Shown here: positions 16,912 to 26,067 of the stretch, in pieces
Layout of the letters: each line of letters begins with the position of its first letter
Numbering within the stretch: position 1 is the first letter of the stretch
Source of the DNA: CAZUDO01 sp964618895
GTDB lineage: Bacteria; Desulfobacterota; Binatia; DP-6
Reading direction: 5' to 3'
Assembly (NCBI GenBank): GCA_964618895.1
Contig: CAZUDO010000054.1
Location: forward strand, 9,736-73,735
DNA length: 64,000 nucleotides
Notes under the pieces: model-generated
Told to the model about the DNA's origin: nothing
Seen by the model: only the letters and a program-made list of their open reading frames with translations
Database searches by the model: none
Program-made: the position numbers and the translations under genes

Positions 16912-17941
16912 GCGGACGGTCGGTGACGGGGCCCCGTGCCTCGTGATCGCGGAGATCGGCTCCAACCACGACGGCAGTCTCGAACGCGCACTGGCGCTGG
17001 TCGACGCCGCGGCGGCAGCTGGCGCCGACGCGGTCAAGTTCCAGTCGTTCCGCGCCGCCACCCTGCTCGCGCCGCGACGGCCGGTGCCCGGCGGCGGCTG
17101 GCGGCCGAACGAAGGCTATCCGATGCTCGAACGGCTCGAAGTGCCGGTCGAGTGGCACGCGGCGCTCCGCGACCGCGCTCGCGAGCGCGGTGCCCTCTTT
17201 CTGTCGACGCCGTTCGACGAGGAGCGGGCGGCGCTGCTGGCCGCGCTCGGCGTGCCCGCCTTCAAGCTCGCCTCGGGCGACCTGACGCACGTGCCGCTGC
17301 TGCGCCGCGTGGGCGGCTACGGCCGACCGGTCCTGCTGTCGACGGGGCTCGCCACCGTGGAGGAGATCGTGGCGGCGCTCGAGGCGATCACCGCCGGCGC
17401 GGGTGCGACCGCCCGCCGGCCGCCGGTCGTGCTCCTGCACTGCGTGTCGCGCTACCCGCTGCGTCCCGGGGACGCGAACCTGCGCGCGCTGGTGGCGCTG
17501 CAGGCGCGCTTCGACTGCCCGGTCGGCTGGTCGGATCACTCGCCGGGCCACACGCTCGCCGTCGGCGCGGTGGCGCTCGGCGCGTGCGTGGTCGAGAAGC
17601 ACTTCACCGACGATCGGCGGCGGCCGGGGCCGGATCATTCCTTCGCCATGGAGCCGAACGAGTTCCGCGCCATGGTGAGCGCCATCCGCGAGCTCGAGAG
17701 CGCGCTCGGCGACGGCGAGAAGCGGCCGCGCCGCGACGAGGAGCCCGAGCGCCTGTGGGCCCGCCGGAGCCTGCACGTGGCGCATGCCCTGGCCCCCGGG
17801 GCGACGCTCGAAGCGCGTGACCTGAAGATCGTGCGCCCGGCCGACGGCTTGCCGCCCGACGCCCTGGCCCTGGTGCTCGGCCGCCGCGTGCGCCGGGCCC
17901 TCGAGCCCGACCAGCCCTTGTACGCCGAGGATTGCGCGTGA
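16892..17941 (+). CDS. pseI: NeuB/PseI-family nonulosonate synthase
   Basis: The product is 349 residues. It condenses phosphoenolpyruvate with a six-carbon amino sugar to give a sialic-acid-like nine-carbon sugar. NeuB signatures are IAEIGSNHDGSLERAL, ADAVKFQSF, FKLASGDLTHVPLLR, LLHCVSRYP, VGWSDHSPG and VVEKHFTDDRRRPGPDHSF; a C-terminal SAF domain follows (ARRSLHVAHALAPGATL). Whether the product is pseudaminic, legionaminic or another acid cannot be fixed; the pseC remnant and pseG neighbour suggest the pseudaminic type. It is followed by the pseG-like gene after about 30 bases. Confidence 0.9.
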   Translation: MRITLGERTVGDGAPCLVIAEIGSNHDGSLERALALVDAAAAAGADAVKFQSFRAATLLAPRRPVPGGGWRPNEGYPMLERLEVPVEWHAALRDRARERGALFLSTPFDEERAALLAALGVPAFKLASGDLTHVPLLRRVGGYGRPVLLSTGLATVEEIVAALEAITAGAGATARRPPVVLLHCVSRYPLRPGDANLRALVALQARFDCPVGWSDHSPGHTLAVGAVALGACVVEKHFTDDRRRPGPDHSFAMEPNEFRAMVSAIRELESALGDGEKRPRRDEEPERLWARRSLHVAHALAPGATLEARDLKIVRPADGLPPDALALVLGRRVRRALEPDQPLYAEDCA

Positions 17942-17973
17942 GCACCCGTCCGACGGCCGTACAAGGAGGACGC

Positions 17974-19029
17974 ATGCGCACCGGCGTGACCGGCCCGAGC
18001 GCGCGCACGGTGCTGTGCTGGGTCGACGCGGGACCGGCGTTCGGCCTCGGGCACGTGAGCCGCACGCTGGCACTCGCCGAGGCGCTGGCCGCGCACGGCA
18101 TCACGTGCCGGTTCGCTTTGCCCGACGACCCGACGGCGCGCGCCTGGCTGGAGGCGGCGGGCATGCTGGCGCCGCTCGTCCTCCCGGACCGCGAGCCGGC
18201 GCTACCGCACGTGCTGCCGGCGACGGCACGCGTCGACGCCGTGATCGTCGACGTGAGGCGTCCCCTCGGCCGGGACGAGGTGCGCGCCCTCGGCGGCACG
18301 TGTCCGGTGCTGGTGATCGACAATGCGGGCGACGGGGTCGCCGAGGCCGACCTGGTCCTGGCGCCGTACGTCCCCGGGGGAGCGCGGGACGAGCGCTGGC
18401 TGACGGGCCCGGAGCACGTGCCGTTGCGGTGGGTGTTCCGTGACGTGCGGCCCGAGCGCACCCCGGGGCAGGCGCCGGTGGTGCTGGTGAGCATGGGCGC
18501 GAGCGACCCGGGCGGGCTCACCGTGCCGGTGATCCAGGCGCTGGCGCGTCTGGAGCACGAGATCGACGTGCGCGTGGTCGCCAATCCGGCGGCGCCGGTG
18601 TGGGGCGCGTTGCCCGCGCTGCTCGCCCGCGCCGGTTTCGCACCGCCGCGGGCGGTGGAGCCTGCGGGCACGGCGGCGCACCTGGCCGCCGCCGACGTGG
18701 CAGTGCTGGCGATGGGGGTGACGGTCTACGAGGCGATGGCCTGCGGGGTGCCGGCCGTCGTGCTCTGCCGGACGAGCGGTGACGCGGCCCACGCGCGCGC
18801 GCTGTCGGCGCGCGGGGCGATCGAGAGCCTCGGCGTCTACTGGACGGAGGAGCGTATCGCCGAGGTCGTCGGCCGGTTGGTCGCGTCGACGGCGGCCCGC
18901 GCGGCGATGGCGCGCGCCGCGCGGGGCACGGTGGATGGCCGGGGTGCGGAGCGGGTCGCGGCACGGCTGGTGGCGCGGCTCGCCGGAGAGGTGGATGAGC
19001 ATGCAGGCGCTCGTCTCAGGCTCGGCTGA
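17974..19029 (+). CDS. pseG: PseG/SpsG-like UDP-sugar hydrolase or glycosyltransferase
   Basis: The product is 351 residues. The N-terminal motif VDAGPAFGLGHVSRTLALAEAL and C-terminal AAHLAAADVAVLAMGVTVYEAMACGVP match the GT-B-like fold of PseG/SpsG. PseG removes UDP from the sugar before the synthase step; related proteins transfer sugars. An excellent ribosome binding site (AAGGAGG) lies 6 bases before the ATG at 17974, so that start is preferred to an ATG-like codon at 17932 inside pseI. Confidence 0.82.
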   Translation: MRTGVTGPSARTVLCWVDAGPAFGLGHVSRTLALAEALAAHGITCRFALPDDPTARAWLEAAGMLAPLVLPDREPALPHVLPATARVDAVIVDVRRPLGRDEVRALGGTCPVLVIDNAGDGVAEADLVLAPYVPGGARDERWLTGPEHVPLRWVFRDVRPERTPGQAPVVLVSMGASDPGGLTVPVIQALARLEHEIDVRVVANPAAPVWGALPALLARAGFAPPRAVEPAGTAAHLAAADVAVLAMGVTVYEAMACGVPAVVLCRTSGDAAHARALSARGAIESLGVYWTEERIAEVVGRLVASTAARAAMARAARGTVDGRGAERVAARLVARLAGEVDEHAGARLRLG

Positions 19030-19045
19030 ACGACCGCTAGATCGC

Positions 19046-19070
19046 CGACCCGAGACTTCGTCTCGGGTCG
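19046..19070 (+). terminator. hairpin after the pseG-like gene
   Basis: CGACCCGAGAC and its exact complement are separated by TTC, giving an 11-bp stem with a 3-base loop, 17 bases after the pseG stop. No T-run follows. It may attenuate transcription or protect the pseI-pseG transcript before the ATP-grasp gene. Confidence 0.55.
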
Positions 19071-19156
19071 GGGCCTGAGATTGCCTGGCGGGGGATCAGG
19101 CGAATGTCGTGCCGCGGCCGGCGGAGCCGGCGCGGCAGAGCGTGGGGGGAGGACGT

Positions 19157-20413
19157 ATGTCTAGCTTGTCGCGCACGCTCCTCGTCGTGTCCGGCGGTCG
19201 GGAGGCGGTGCCGGCCATCCAGGAGGCGCAGCGGATGGGGCTGCGTGTGGTGGTGTCGGACGGTGCTCCCGACGCGCCCGGCTTCCGGGTCGCAGACGCG
19301 GGGATCCTGGCGAGCACGTACGATGCCGAGGCGACGGTCGAGGCGGCGCGGGCCTACGCCGCGCGCACGCGCATCGATGGGGTGTTGGCGGTCGCGGCCG
19401 ACGTGCCGGTGACGGTGGCCGCGGTGGCGGACGCGTTGCGTCTGCCCGGTCCGTCGCTCGCCACCGCCGAGCTGGCGGCCGACAAGCTGGCGATGAAGAA
19501 CTGCCTGGCGGCGGCCGGCGTGCCGGTGCCGTGGTACGTCGCCATCGACAGCGGCGAGGCGCTCGAACGCCTGACGGCAGAAATGGCGTTTCCTCTCATC
19601 GTAAAGCCGGTCGACAGCCGCGGCGCGCGCGGTGTCATCCGGCTGCTCCCCGAGGTCGACGCGCGCTGGGCCTACGGCGTGGCCGCCGCCGAGTCGCCCA
19701 CCGGGCGCGTCATGGTGGAGCGCTTCGTCCCCGGCCCGCAGGTGAGCACCGAGGCCGTGGTGGTGCGCGGGCGGACCACGACCATCGGCTTCTCCGACCG
19801 CAACTACGAGTTCCTCGATCGCTTCGCCCCCTACGTGATCGAGAACGGTGGCGACCTGCCGTCGTGCCTGCCGGCTGCCACCCAGGAGGCGATCGCCGAC
19901 TTGACCGCCGCCGCGGCGCTGGCGCTCGGCGTGACCAGCGGCACGGTGAAGGGCGACATCGTGGTCGGCGACGACGGGCCGATGGTGATCGAGCTCGCGG
20001 TGCGCCTCTCGGGCGGCTATTTCTGCACGCACGAGATCCCGCTCGCCACCGGCGTCAACTTCGTCGCCGCCGCCATCCGTCTGGCGCTCGGCGAGGAGCC
20101 CAGCCGTGAGGACCTGACGCCGCGCTGGCAGCGCGGCGTGGCGCAGCGCTTCCTGTTCCCGGCGCCCGGGCTGGTGCACGCCGTGCACGGCGTCGAGGCG
20201 GTGGCGGCCGAGGAGGGCGTCGCGCTCTTCGAGGTGCGGGTCGGGCCCGGCGATCAGGTGGCGCCGACCACCAGCCACCCGCGGCGTGCCGGGGTGGTGA
20301 TCGCCACCGCCGACACGCGCGAGGCGGCCATCCGGCGCGCGGTCGCCGCGGTGGCACGCGTGCGCATCGTCACCACGCCGACCTCCGTGACCGTCAGCAC
20401 GGCGCTGCACTAG
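19157..20413 (+). CDS. ATP-grasp carboxylate-amine ligase family protein
   Basis: The product is 418 residues. An N-terminal Rossmann-like PreATP-grasp part (LLVVSGGREAVPAIQEAQRMG) is followed by the ATP-grasp fold: DKLAMKNCLAAAGVPVP, FPLIVKPVDSRGARGV, VMVERFVPGPQVSTEAV, and metal-binding VIELAVRLSGGYF. It resembles CarB/PurK-type enzymes that join a carboxylate to an amine through an acyl phosphate. The setting after NeuB- and PseG-type genes suggests a role in decorating the sugar, but the substrates are unknown. The ATG at 19157 has a GGGGAGG site; a longer frame starts at 19109. Confidence 0.8.
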   Translation: MSSLSRTLLVVSGGREAVPAIQEAQRMGLRVVVSDGAPDAPGFRVADAGILASTYDAEATVEAARAYAARTRIDGVLAVAADVPVTVAAVADALRLPGPSLATAELAADKLAMKNCLAAAGVPVPWYVAIDSGEALERLTAEMAFPLIVKPVDSRGARGVIRLLPEVDARWAYGVAAAESPTGRVMVERFVPGPQVSTEAVVVRGRTTTIGFSDRNYEFLDRFAPYVIENGGDLPSCLPAATQEAIADLTAAAALALGVTSGTVKGDIVVGDDGPMVIELAVRLSGGYFCTHEIPLATGVNFVAAAIRLALGEEPSREDLTPRWQRGVAQRFLFPAPGLVHAVHGVEAVAAEEGVALFEVRVGPGDQVAPTTSHPRRAGVVIATADTREAAIRRAVAAVARVRIVTTPTSVTVSTALH

Positions 20414-20509
20414 CCAGCGGGGGCGTCGGCGGATGCTGTCGCTGTTCACCATCTGCCATGCCAACCTGGCGTTTTCCTCCATCCCGCCCGGGCACGTAGC
20501 CGGTCGACA

Positions 20510-21121
20510 TTGCTGCCCGCCTCCGGGCACGCTATCGCCTGGACCGTGCCGGGGGGATGGCCGATCGTCGGGTGGAGTGCGCTGGCCGTGACCGCGCTGT
20601 GCGCGGGCCTGCTGGCGCTCGCCGGCGGGGGCGACGACGGCCTGCGCCTGGTGATCCGGACGACGGCGCGCACGTCGGTCACCTTCTTCGGGCTGGCCTT
20701 CGTCGCCTCGGCGCTCCGGCGACGGTGGCCGAACGGGGCGACGCGCTGGCTGCTCGCCAACCGGCGCTACGTCGGGGTGTCGTTCGCGGTGTCGCACCTG
20801 GCCCACCTGCTCGCCATCCTGGCGCTCATGGAGTGGTCGGTGGCGCGGTTCTATCGCGAAGCCGGTCTGACGACGGGGACGCTCGGCACGATCGGGTACC
20901 TGGTCGTCGCCGCCATGGTCGCCACCTCGTTCGACCGCAGCGCGGCCTGGCTCGGTGCGCGCCGCTGGCGGCGCCTGCACACCGCCGGCGTGTACTACCT
21001 GTGGATCGTGTTCGCGGCCACGTTTGCGCCGCGCGCGGCGGAGTCGCCGGCGCTGTACGGGACGATCACGCTCCTGCTCGTGGGGGCGCTTGTCCTGCGG
21101 CTGACGACGCGCGCGGCGTGA
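20510..21121 (+). CDS. ferric-reductase-like small membrane protein
   Basis: The product is about 203 residues with five or six membrane segments. VSHLAHLLAILALMEW and RLHTAGVYYLWIVF carry spaced histidines resembling the heme-binding helices of the ferric reductase-like transmembrane domain (MsrQ/YedZ type). It may bind heme and pass electrons across the inner membrane. No MsrP partner is next to it. The frame opens with a TTG at 20510 and the true start is uncertain. Confidence 0.65.
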   Translation: MLPASGHAIAWTVPGGWPIVGWSALAVTALCAGLLALAGGGDDGLRLVIRTTARTSVTFFGLAFVASALRRRWPNGATRWLLANRRYVGVSFAVSHLAHLLAILALMEWSVARFYREAGLTTGTLGTIGYLVVAAMVATSFDRSAAWLGARRWRRLHTAGVYYLWIVFAATFAPRAAESPALYGTITLLLVGALVLRLTTRAA

Positions 21122-21249
21122 CCCGTCAGCGGCTCGCCGCGAGGCGAATGCGGGTGCCGTCCGGACGCCGCCACGTGGTGTAGAACTCGCTGTCGTACGT
21201 CGACTGTCTTTACGTCACCCGTCGCCGCCCGGGCTGCGCGGCCGCGACC

Positions 21250-22464
21250 TCACCCCAGCGCGAAGCGCTTCGCCGCCATCGCCGCGATCGCCTCACCGAT
21301 GCTGAGCGCCGCCGTGGCCGCGGGCGAGGGGGCGTTCAGCACGTGGATCATGCGCGCCGCCTCGACGATGTGGAAATCGTCCACCAGGACGCCGTGCGGG
21401 CCGACCGCCTGGGCGCGGACGCCCGAGCCGGCGGGGCGCACGTCGTCCATGGCCAGGCTGGGGATGAGCTTCCGCAGTGCGTCCACGAACGCGCGCTTGC
21501 TGAGCGACCGGTGCACCTCGCTGACGGCGGTCTTCCAGTAGCGCAGCCCCATGCGCCAGAAGCCGCCGTAGCGCGACATGTCGACCAGGTCGGCCACCGA
21601 CACGTCGGTCCACCGGTAGCCTTCGCGCTTGAGCGCCAGGACGGCGTTCGGGCCGGCCTCGACGCCGCCGCGCACCATACGCGTGAAGTGCACGCCCAGG
21701 AACGGGAAGCGGGCGTCGGGGACGGGGTAGATGAGGTTCCGCACCAGGTGGTGCCGCCCGGGCACGAGCTCGTAGTACTCGCCGCGGAAGGGGACGATGC
21801 GGACGCCCGGGTCGACACCCGAGCGGCGCGCGATGCGGTCGGACTGCAGGCCGCCGCAGTTGATCAGGTGGCGCGCGTGCACCACTCCGCGGGTGGTTTC
21901 CAGGACCAGGCCGGAGCCGTTCGGCCGGCAGGCGAGGAAGCGGGTGCCGGTGCGGATGTCGCCGCCGGCGCGCGCGACCAGCGCGGCCAGTGTGCGCGTC
22001 ACGTGGGGGTAGTCGACGATGCCCGTCTCGGGCACGAGCAGGCCGCGCACGCCGGTGACGTGCGGCTCGATCTCGCGCAGCTCGTCTGGGCCGAGGGCAC
22101 GGACGCCGGTCAGGCCGTTCGCCTGTCCCCGCCGCTCGAGCTCGGCCAGCGCCGGCAGCTCGTGCGCGTCGGTCGCCACCACCACCTTGCCGCAGCGCTC
22201 GTGGGCGATGCCGTGCTCGGCGCAGAAGCGGTACATGGCGTCCCGCCCGCTGACGCAGTTCTGCGCCTTGAGCGACCCCGGCTTGTAGTACAGGCCGGAG
22301 TGGATCACGCCGCTGTTGTGGCCGGTCTGGTGGGCGCCGACCGTATCCTCGGCCTCCAGCACCACCAGCGAGCGTCCGCCCCGGGCCCCCAGCGCGTGCG
22401 CGGTGGCCAGCCCTACGATGCCACCGCCCACGACGACGACGTCGTGTATTCCCGCCTCCCCCAT
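21250..22464 (-). CDS. lhgO: L-2-hydroxyglutarate oxidase LhgO
   Basis: The product is 404 residues. It is an FAD-dependent DAO-family enzyme that oxidises L-2-hydroxyglutarate to 2-oxoglutarate, feeding electrons to the membrane quinone pool. Visible are the dinucleotide motif VVVGGGIVGLATAHAL, GHNSGVIHSGLYYKPGSLKA typical of LhgO, and the C-terminal GPHGVLVDDFHIVE and LNAPSPAATAALSIG. The 21122-21249 gap upstream of its 3' end holds only a short gene-like fragment on the minus strand. Confidence 0.92.
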   Translation of the reverse strand: MGEAGIHDVVVVGGGIVGLATAHALGARGGRSLVVLEAEDTVGAHQTGHNSGVIHSGLYYKPGSLKAQNCVSGRDAMYRFCAEHGIAHERCGKVVVATDAHELPALAELERRGQANGLTGVRALGPDELREIEPHVTGVRGLLVPETGIVDYPHVTRTLAALVARAGGDIRTGTRFLACRPNGSGLVLETTRGVVHARHLINCGGLQSDRIARRSGVDPGVRIVPFRGEYYELVPGRHHLVRNLIYPVPDARFPFLGVHFTRMVRGGVEAGPNAVLALKREGYRWTDVSVADLVDMSRYGGFWRMGLRYWKTAVSEVHRSLSKRAFVDALRKLIPSLAMDDVRPAGSGVRAQAVGPHGVLVDDFHIVEAARMIHVLNAPSPAATAALSIGEAIAAMAAKRFALG

Positions 22465-22732
22465 CGGGGCGGCGTACCATTCGCGCCGGGGAGCGGCAAA
22501 CGATCCGCGCTCGGACGCGGACGTGGAGAGGAGTGATCATGTGCGAATTGCATTGGACGGTCACGAGATCGAAATCCCGGGCGCGACCACTCGGTGAGGA
22601 GCTGGTGCCGGCGCTGCGCGCGCCGGCGGCGTGAGCGCGCCATCGGGGCGTCTGGTAGCGGCGCGCACGCCAAGGGTGTGGCTCGCGGTGTCACGAGTGC
22701 CGACTCGGGATCTCTCGCGTGCACGGCTGGCA

Positions 22733-25168
22733 ATGCGCCCGGCAACAATTGCCGCCGTGGCACGTCGCTTGCTGCCGTCACGCGTCGTGTGGCGGGTTCG
22801 TGTGGTGTGGGGGTGTCGTTGGCTCGCGGCCGTGGTGTTGGTGGTGGGGTGGAATGCGAGCGCGGAGAGCCCGCCGGCAACCGGTGCAGAGGGACGGAGC
22901 CCGGGGGGCCCGTCCCTCCGCATCGAACAAGTAAGCATGCAGACCCAACCCGAGCCCGCCGTCCGGCTCGAGCTGTCGGCGCCGGCCGAGCCGCTGACCC
23001 GCATGCTGGCTGCGGACGGCGCGATGCCGGCGCGCCTCTATGTCGACGTGCACGGCGCGACGCTCGGCCCGAAGGTGCAGCGGCAGATCGCGGGTGCCGG
23101 CCCCGTGCTGCGCATCCGGACGGCGCAGTTCGGTCCCGACACCGTGCGCGTGGTGGTGGAGCTGGCACGCCCGATCGCGTTCGCCGCCGGCGCGAACGGG
23201 AGCAGCGTCACCATCGTGTTGGGTGGCGGTGGCGTGCCCGCAGGCGCGGCGAAGACGACGCCGAAGGACGGACCGCCGACGCTGTCGCCCGCATCGACAG
23301 CCGTCGCCGACCATTCGCCGGCGGCGTTCGCTACGGCGGACGCCGCGCCCGCGCTCGTGACCGTCGCTGGCGTGCCCTTCGTGTGGCCGGCGCTGGAGGC
23401 GTCGGAATACCGGGACCCGGCCGCCGCCGGCCATTGCCATCTGGTCGCCGGCTGGCAACGGGGCGCCGCGCCGGCGGGCAACCCGGGGAACGGGACGTCT
23501 GCCGCGAGCCGCTATCTGGCCGCCGACCTCGCCTTCCTGAACGCCGCTCATGGCCGCGACGACTACTTCGCAGCGGTGGCGGCCTACAGCCGCGCCCTGC
23601 ACGAGGATCCCGGCTTTCCCGATGCGGCGCGCGCGCAGCTCATGCTCGGGCTCGCCAACCTGACCCTGTCGCTCGCACCCGAGGCGGGCGCCGCGTTCAC
23701 GGTCTTCGAGAAGCACCATCCACAGAGCGTCCTGCTGCCGTATGCGCGTCTCGGGCTCGCCACCTCGCTTCGCCTGCGCCGGCGCCCGGCACAGGCGAAG
23801 AATATCCTGGACGGCCTGCTCGCCCACGCCAGCGCCGGCGTGGTCTGTCGCGCCCGGCGCGAAGCGGCGGCGCTGGCGCACGCGGCCGACACGCCGGCCG
23901 TCACGGCGGCGGCCTATCGGACGCTCGAAGAGCGCTGTCCGGATCAGCTCGACGAGCCCGGCGTGCTCGCCGACGCGGCCGAGGCGTATCTGGCGGCCGG
24001 GGACCGGCAGGGCGTGGATCGGCTGCTCGGCCATCCGCGTGAGGGCCGGCTCGACGCCGAGCGGGCCCGTCTTCACATGCTGGGCGGCATGCTGCAGGTG
24101 GAGGTGGGCAACGGCTATCGCGCCCGCCAGGAGTTCGAGCGCGTGGTCGCCCTGCAGCCGGGTCTTCCGCTGGCCACCGAAGCGCGCATGCGCCTGGCAC
24201 TCCTGTACGGCGACGAGAACCCGGAGCGGGTCACGGCGGCGCTCATCGCGCTGGCCGCCGAGCCGGCGCCGGCGGCGTTGCGGGCTGCCATGCTCGGCGC
24301 GGCGGCCGAGGTGCACGTCAAGGGCGGACGGTTCGCCGAGGCGCTCGCGGTCCTCGACCGCGTATCGGGGCTCGGCCCGGCGGGGCAGGCGCAGGCCGCG
24401 CCGCGGCGGCGCGAGCTGTACGGGCGCTGGATCGCGACCCTGCACGCGCGCGACGACCTGGCAGGGCTGGTCACGCTGTACGCCGCGCGCGCCACCGACA
24501 TCGCGACCGTCGCCGAGCTGCCGGACCGGCTGGCGGTAGCCGACGCGCTCACCCGCCTCGGGCTCCCGGCCAGCGCGGTCACGCTGCTCGAGTCAGCGGC
24601 GCAGCACTCGACCGACGCCGCGCTGGCGCTCGTCGAGGCCACGCTCGCGACCGGGGACGCCGAGCGTGCCCTGGCGCAGGCGCGCCGGTTGCGCTCGGGG
24701 AAGGAGAAGCTCGCGCCCGCCCTCAGCGCCCGTCTCGAGCGTGCGGCCGCGCGGGCGGCGCTCGGAGCCGGCGACCTCGAGACCGCAGCGACCGAGGCCG
24801 AGCGGGTCGACGACCCGGAGCTGCGCGCACAGGTGGCCGCCGCGGTGCTGTCGCTGCCGGGCGGGCCGGCGCGCGCGCAGGCACTGCTCGCGCCGGTGCT
24901 TGCCGCCGACACCCCGCCGGTGCGCGCGTTGCTGGTCGCCGGCGGCGCCGCGGCGGCGGCCGCCGAGTGGGATGCGGCCGCGACCGCGTACGGGCGGGCG
25001 CTGGCGCACGCCAGCGGCGCCGAGCGGATCGAGGCCGGCGCCGGCCTGGCGCGCGCGGCGCGTGCGCGTGGCGACGGGGCGCAGGCGGAGATGGCATTGG
25101 CCGCGCTCGCTACGACGAAGGAGGCGCTGCCCAAGCGCGTTGCGGCCGTCGTCGGGGCGCCCCAATGA
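22733..25168 (+). CDS. AMIN-domain and TPR-repeat exported protein
   Basis: The product is about 811 residues. An N-terminal membrane or signal segment (CRWLAAVVLVVGW) is followed by an AMIN domain at about residues 60-160 (LYVDVHGATLGP, VLRIRTAQFGPDTVRVVVELA). A long alpha-helical region follows with many TPR-like repeats (AYSRALHEDPGFPDAARAQL and others). AMIN domains anchor periplasmic proteins to peptidoglycan or outer-membrane machines. Its last four bases overlap the FleS-like kinase gene, so it is the first gene of an AMIN-kinase-activator operon. ATGs at 22631 and 22733 are in frame; the later start gives the shorter leader. Confidence 0.75.
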   Translation: MRPATIAAVARRLLPSRVVWRVRVVWGCRWLAAVVLVVGWNASAESPPATGAEGRSPGGPSLRIEQVSMQTQPEPAVRLELSAPAEPLTRMLAADGAMPARLYVDVHGATLGPKVQRQIAGAGPVLRIRTAQFGPDTVRVVVELARPIAFAAGANGSSVTIVLGGGGVPAGAAKTTPKDGPPTLSPASTAVADHSPAAFATADAAPALVTVAGVPFVWPALEASEYRDPAAAGHCHLVAGWQRGAAPAGNPGNGTSAASRYLAADLAFLNAAHGRDDYFAAVAAYSRALHEDPGFPDAARAQLMLGLANLTLSLAPEAGAAFTVFEKHHPQSVLLPYARLGLATSLRLRRRPAQAKNILDGLLAHASAGVVCRARREAAALAHAADTPAVTAAAYRTLEERCPDQLDEPGVLADAAEAYLAAGDRQGVDRLLGHPREGRLDAERARLHMLGGMLQVEVGNGYRARQEFERVVALQPGLPLATEARMRLALLYGDENPERVTAALIALAAEPAPAALRAAMLGAAAEVHVKGGRFAEALAVLDRVSGLGPAGQAQAAPRRRELYGRWIATLHARDDLAGLVTLYAARATDIATVAELPDRLAVADALTRLGLPASAVTLLESAAQHSTDAALALVEATLATGDAERALAQARRLRSGKEKLAPALSARLERAAARAALGAGDLETAATEAERVDDPELRAQVAAAVLSLPGGPARAQALLAPVLAADTPPVRALLVAGGAAAAAAEWDAAATAYGRALAHASGAERIEAGAGLARAARARGDGAQAEMALAALATTKEALPKRVAAVVGAPQ

Positions 25169-26067
25169 GCACGCTGGCCGCGCTGTCGCTGCCCCTGCCC
25201 GAGCCCGCGGTGCTGGGTGGTCTGACCGAGGCCTTCGACACCTTCGCCGCCGCGACCACGCGTCTCGAGCACGAGTACGCCGCGTTGCAGCAACGGGTGC
25301 GGCGCCTGACCGCCGAGCTGGAGGAGAAGAACCGCCTGCTCGCCGCCAGCCTCGAGCGCGAACGCCGGCTCGAGGCCGAGGCGGTGCGCGCCAGCCGGCT
25401 CGCCGCCATGGGCGAGATGGCCGCCATGCTGGCGCACGAAGTACGCAACCCGCTCGGGGCGATGGAGCTGTTCACCGGGCTGCTCCTGCAGGACCTGCGC
25501 GATCGTCCCGACACGCAGCGGCTGGCGCAGCAGGTGGCGCACGGCATCGTCGACCTGAACCACCTGGTGACCAACCTGCTCGAGTTCACGCGCACGCGCA
25601 GGCCAGAGCGGGTCCCGGTCGACTGCGACGCGCTCGCCGACGAGGCACTGCGCTACGTGGCGGACCTGTCCGGCGCGTGCAACGTGCAGGTCGGTCGCGA
25701 CCGCTCGGCGCCGGTGGTGGCGCTCGCCGACCCGCATCTCCTGCGGCCGGTGCTGCTGAACCTGATCCGTAACGCCCTGCAGGCGATGGGCGAGGGCGGC
25801 ACGCTCACCGTGCACACGCGTGCGGCCGACGGCGAAGTCGCGATCGCCGTTGCCGACACGGGCCCGGGCATCGCCCCCGAGGCGCGCGAGGAGATCTTCC
25901 GGCCCTTCTACTCGACCCGCGCGAAGGGCACGGGGCTCGGGCTGGCGGTGGCCCGCAGCCTGGTCGAGGCGATGGGCGGACGGCTGGCGCTGGTGAGCGA
26001 ACGCGGCCGGGGCGCGACCTTCACCGTGACCCTGCCGGCGGCGGTGGAGGAGGAGAGCGAGGCATGA
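25165..26067 (+). CDS. fleS: FleS/FlgS-like sensor histidine kinase
   Basis: The product is 300 residues, without membrane segments or a PAS domain. An N-terminal coiled coil (about residues 30-75) leads into the HisKA helix with H91 in MLAHEVRNPLGAME. The HATPase part has NLIRNALQAMGEG, VADTGPGIAPEAREEIF and GTGLGLAVARSLVEAMGG. Such soluble kinases control class II flagellar genes by phosphorylating an adjacent NtrC-type activator. It overlaps its neighbours by four bases (ATGA) on both sides. Confidence 0.88.
   Translation: MSTLAALSLPLPEPAVLGGLTEAFDTFAAATTRLEHEYAALQQRVRRLTAELEEKNRLLAASLERERRLEAEAVRASRLAAMGEMAAMLAHEVRNPLGAMELFTGLLLQDLRDRPDTQRLAQQVAHGIVDLNHLVTNLLEFTRTRRPERVPVDCDALADEALRYVADLSGACNVQVGRDRSAPVVALADPHLLRPVLLNLIRNALQAMGEGGTLTVHTRAADGEVAIAVADTGPGIAPEAREEIFRPFYSTRAKGTGLGLAVARSLVEAMGGRLALVSERGRGATFTVTLPAAVEEESEA

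Noticed and set aside
21120..21200. Protein-like fragment on the minus strand (EFYTTWRRPDGTRIRLAAS) downstream of lhgO
   Set aside because: A stop lies just upstream in frame and no start is possible; at most a tiny remnant.
22541..22597. Short GTG frame with a GAGAGGAG site (IALDGHEIEIPGATT) between lhgO and the AMIN/TPR gene
   Set aside because: Only 18 residues before a stop. It resembles the start of a 2Fe-2S domain protein but is too short to call; it may be a leftover.
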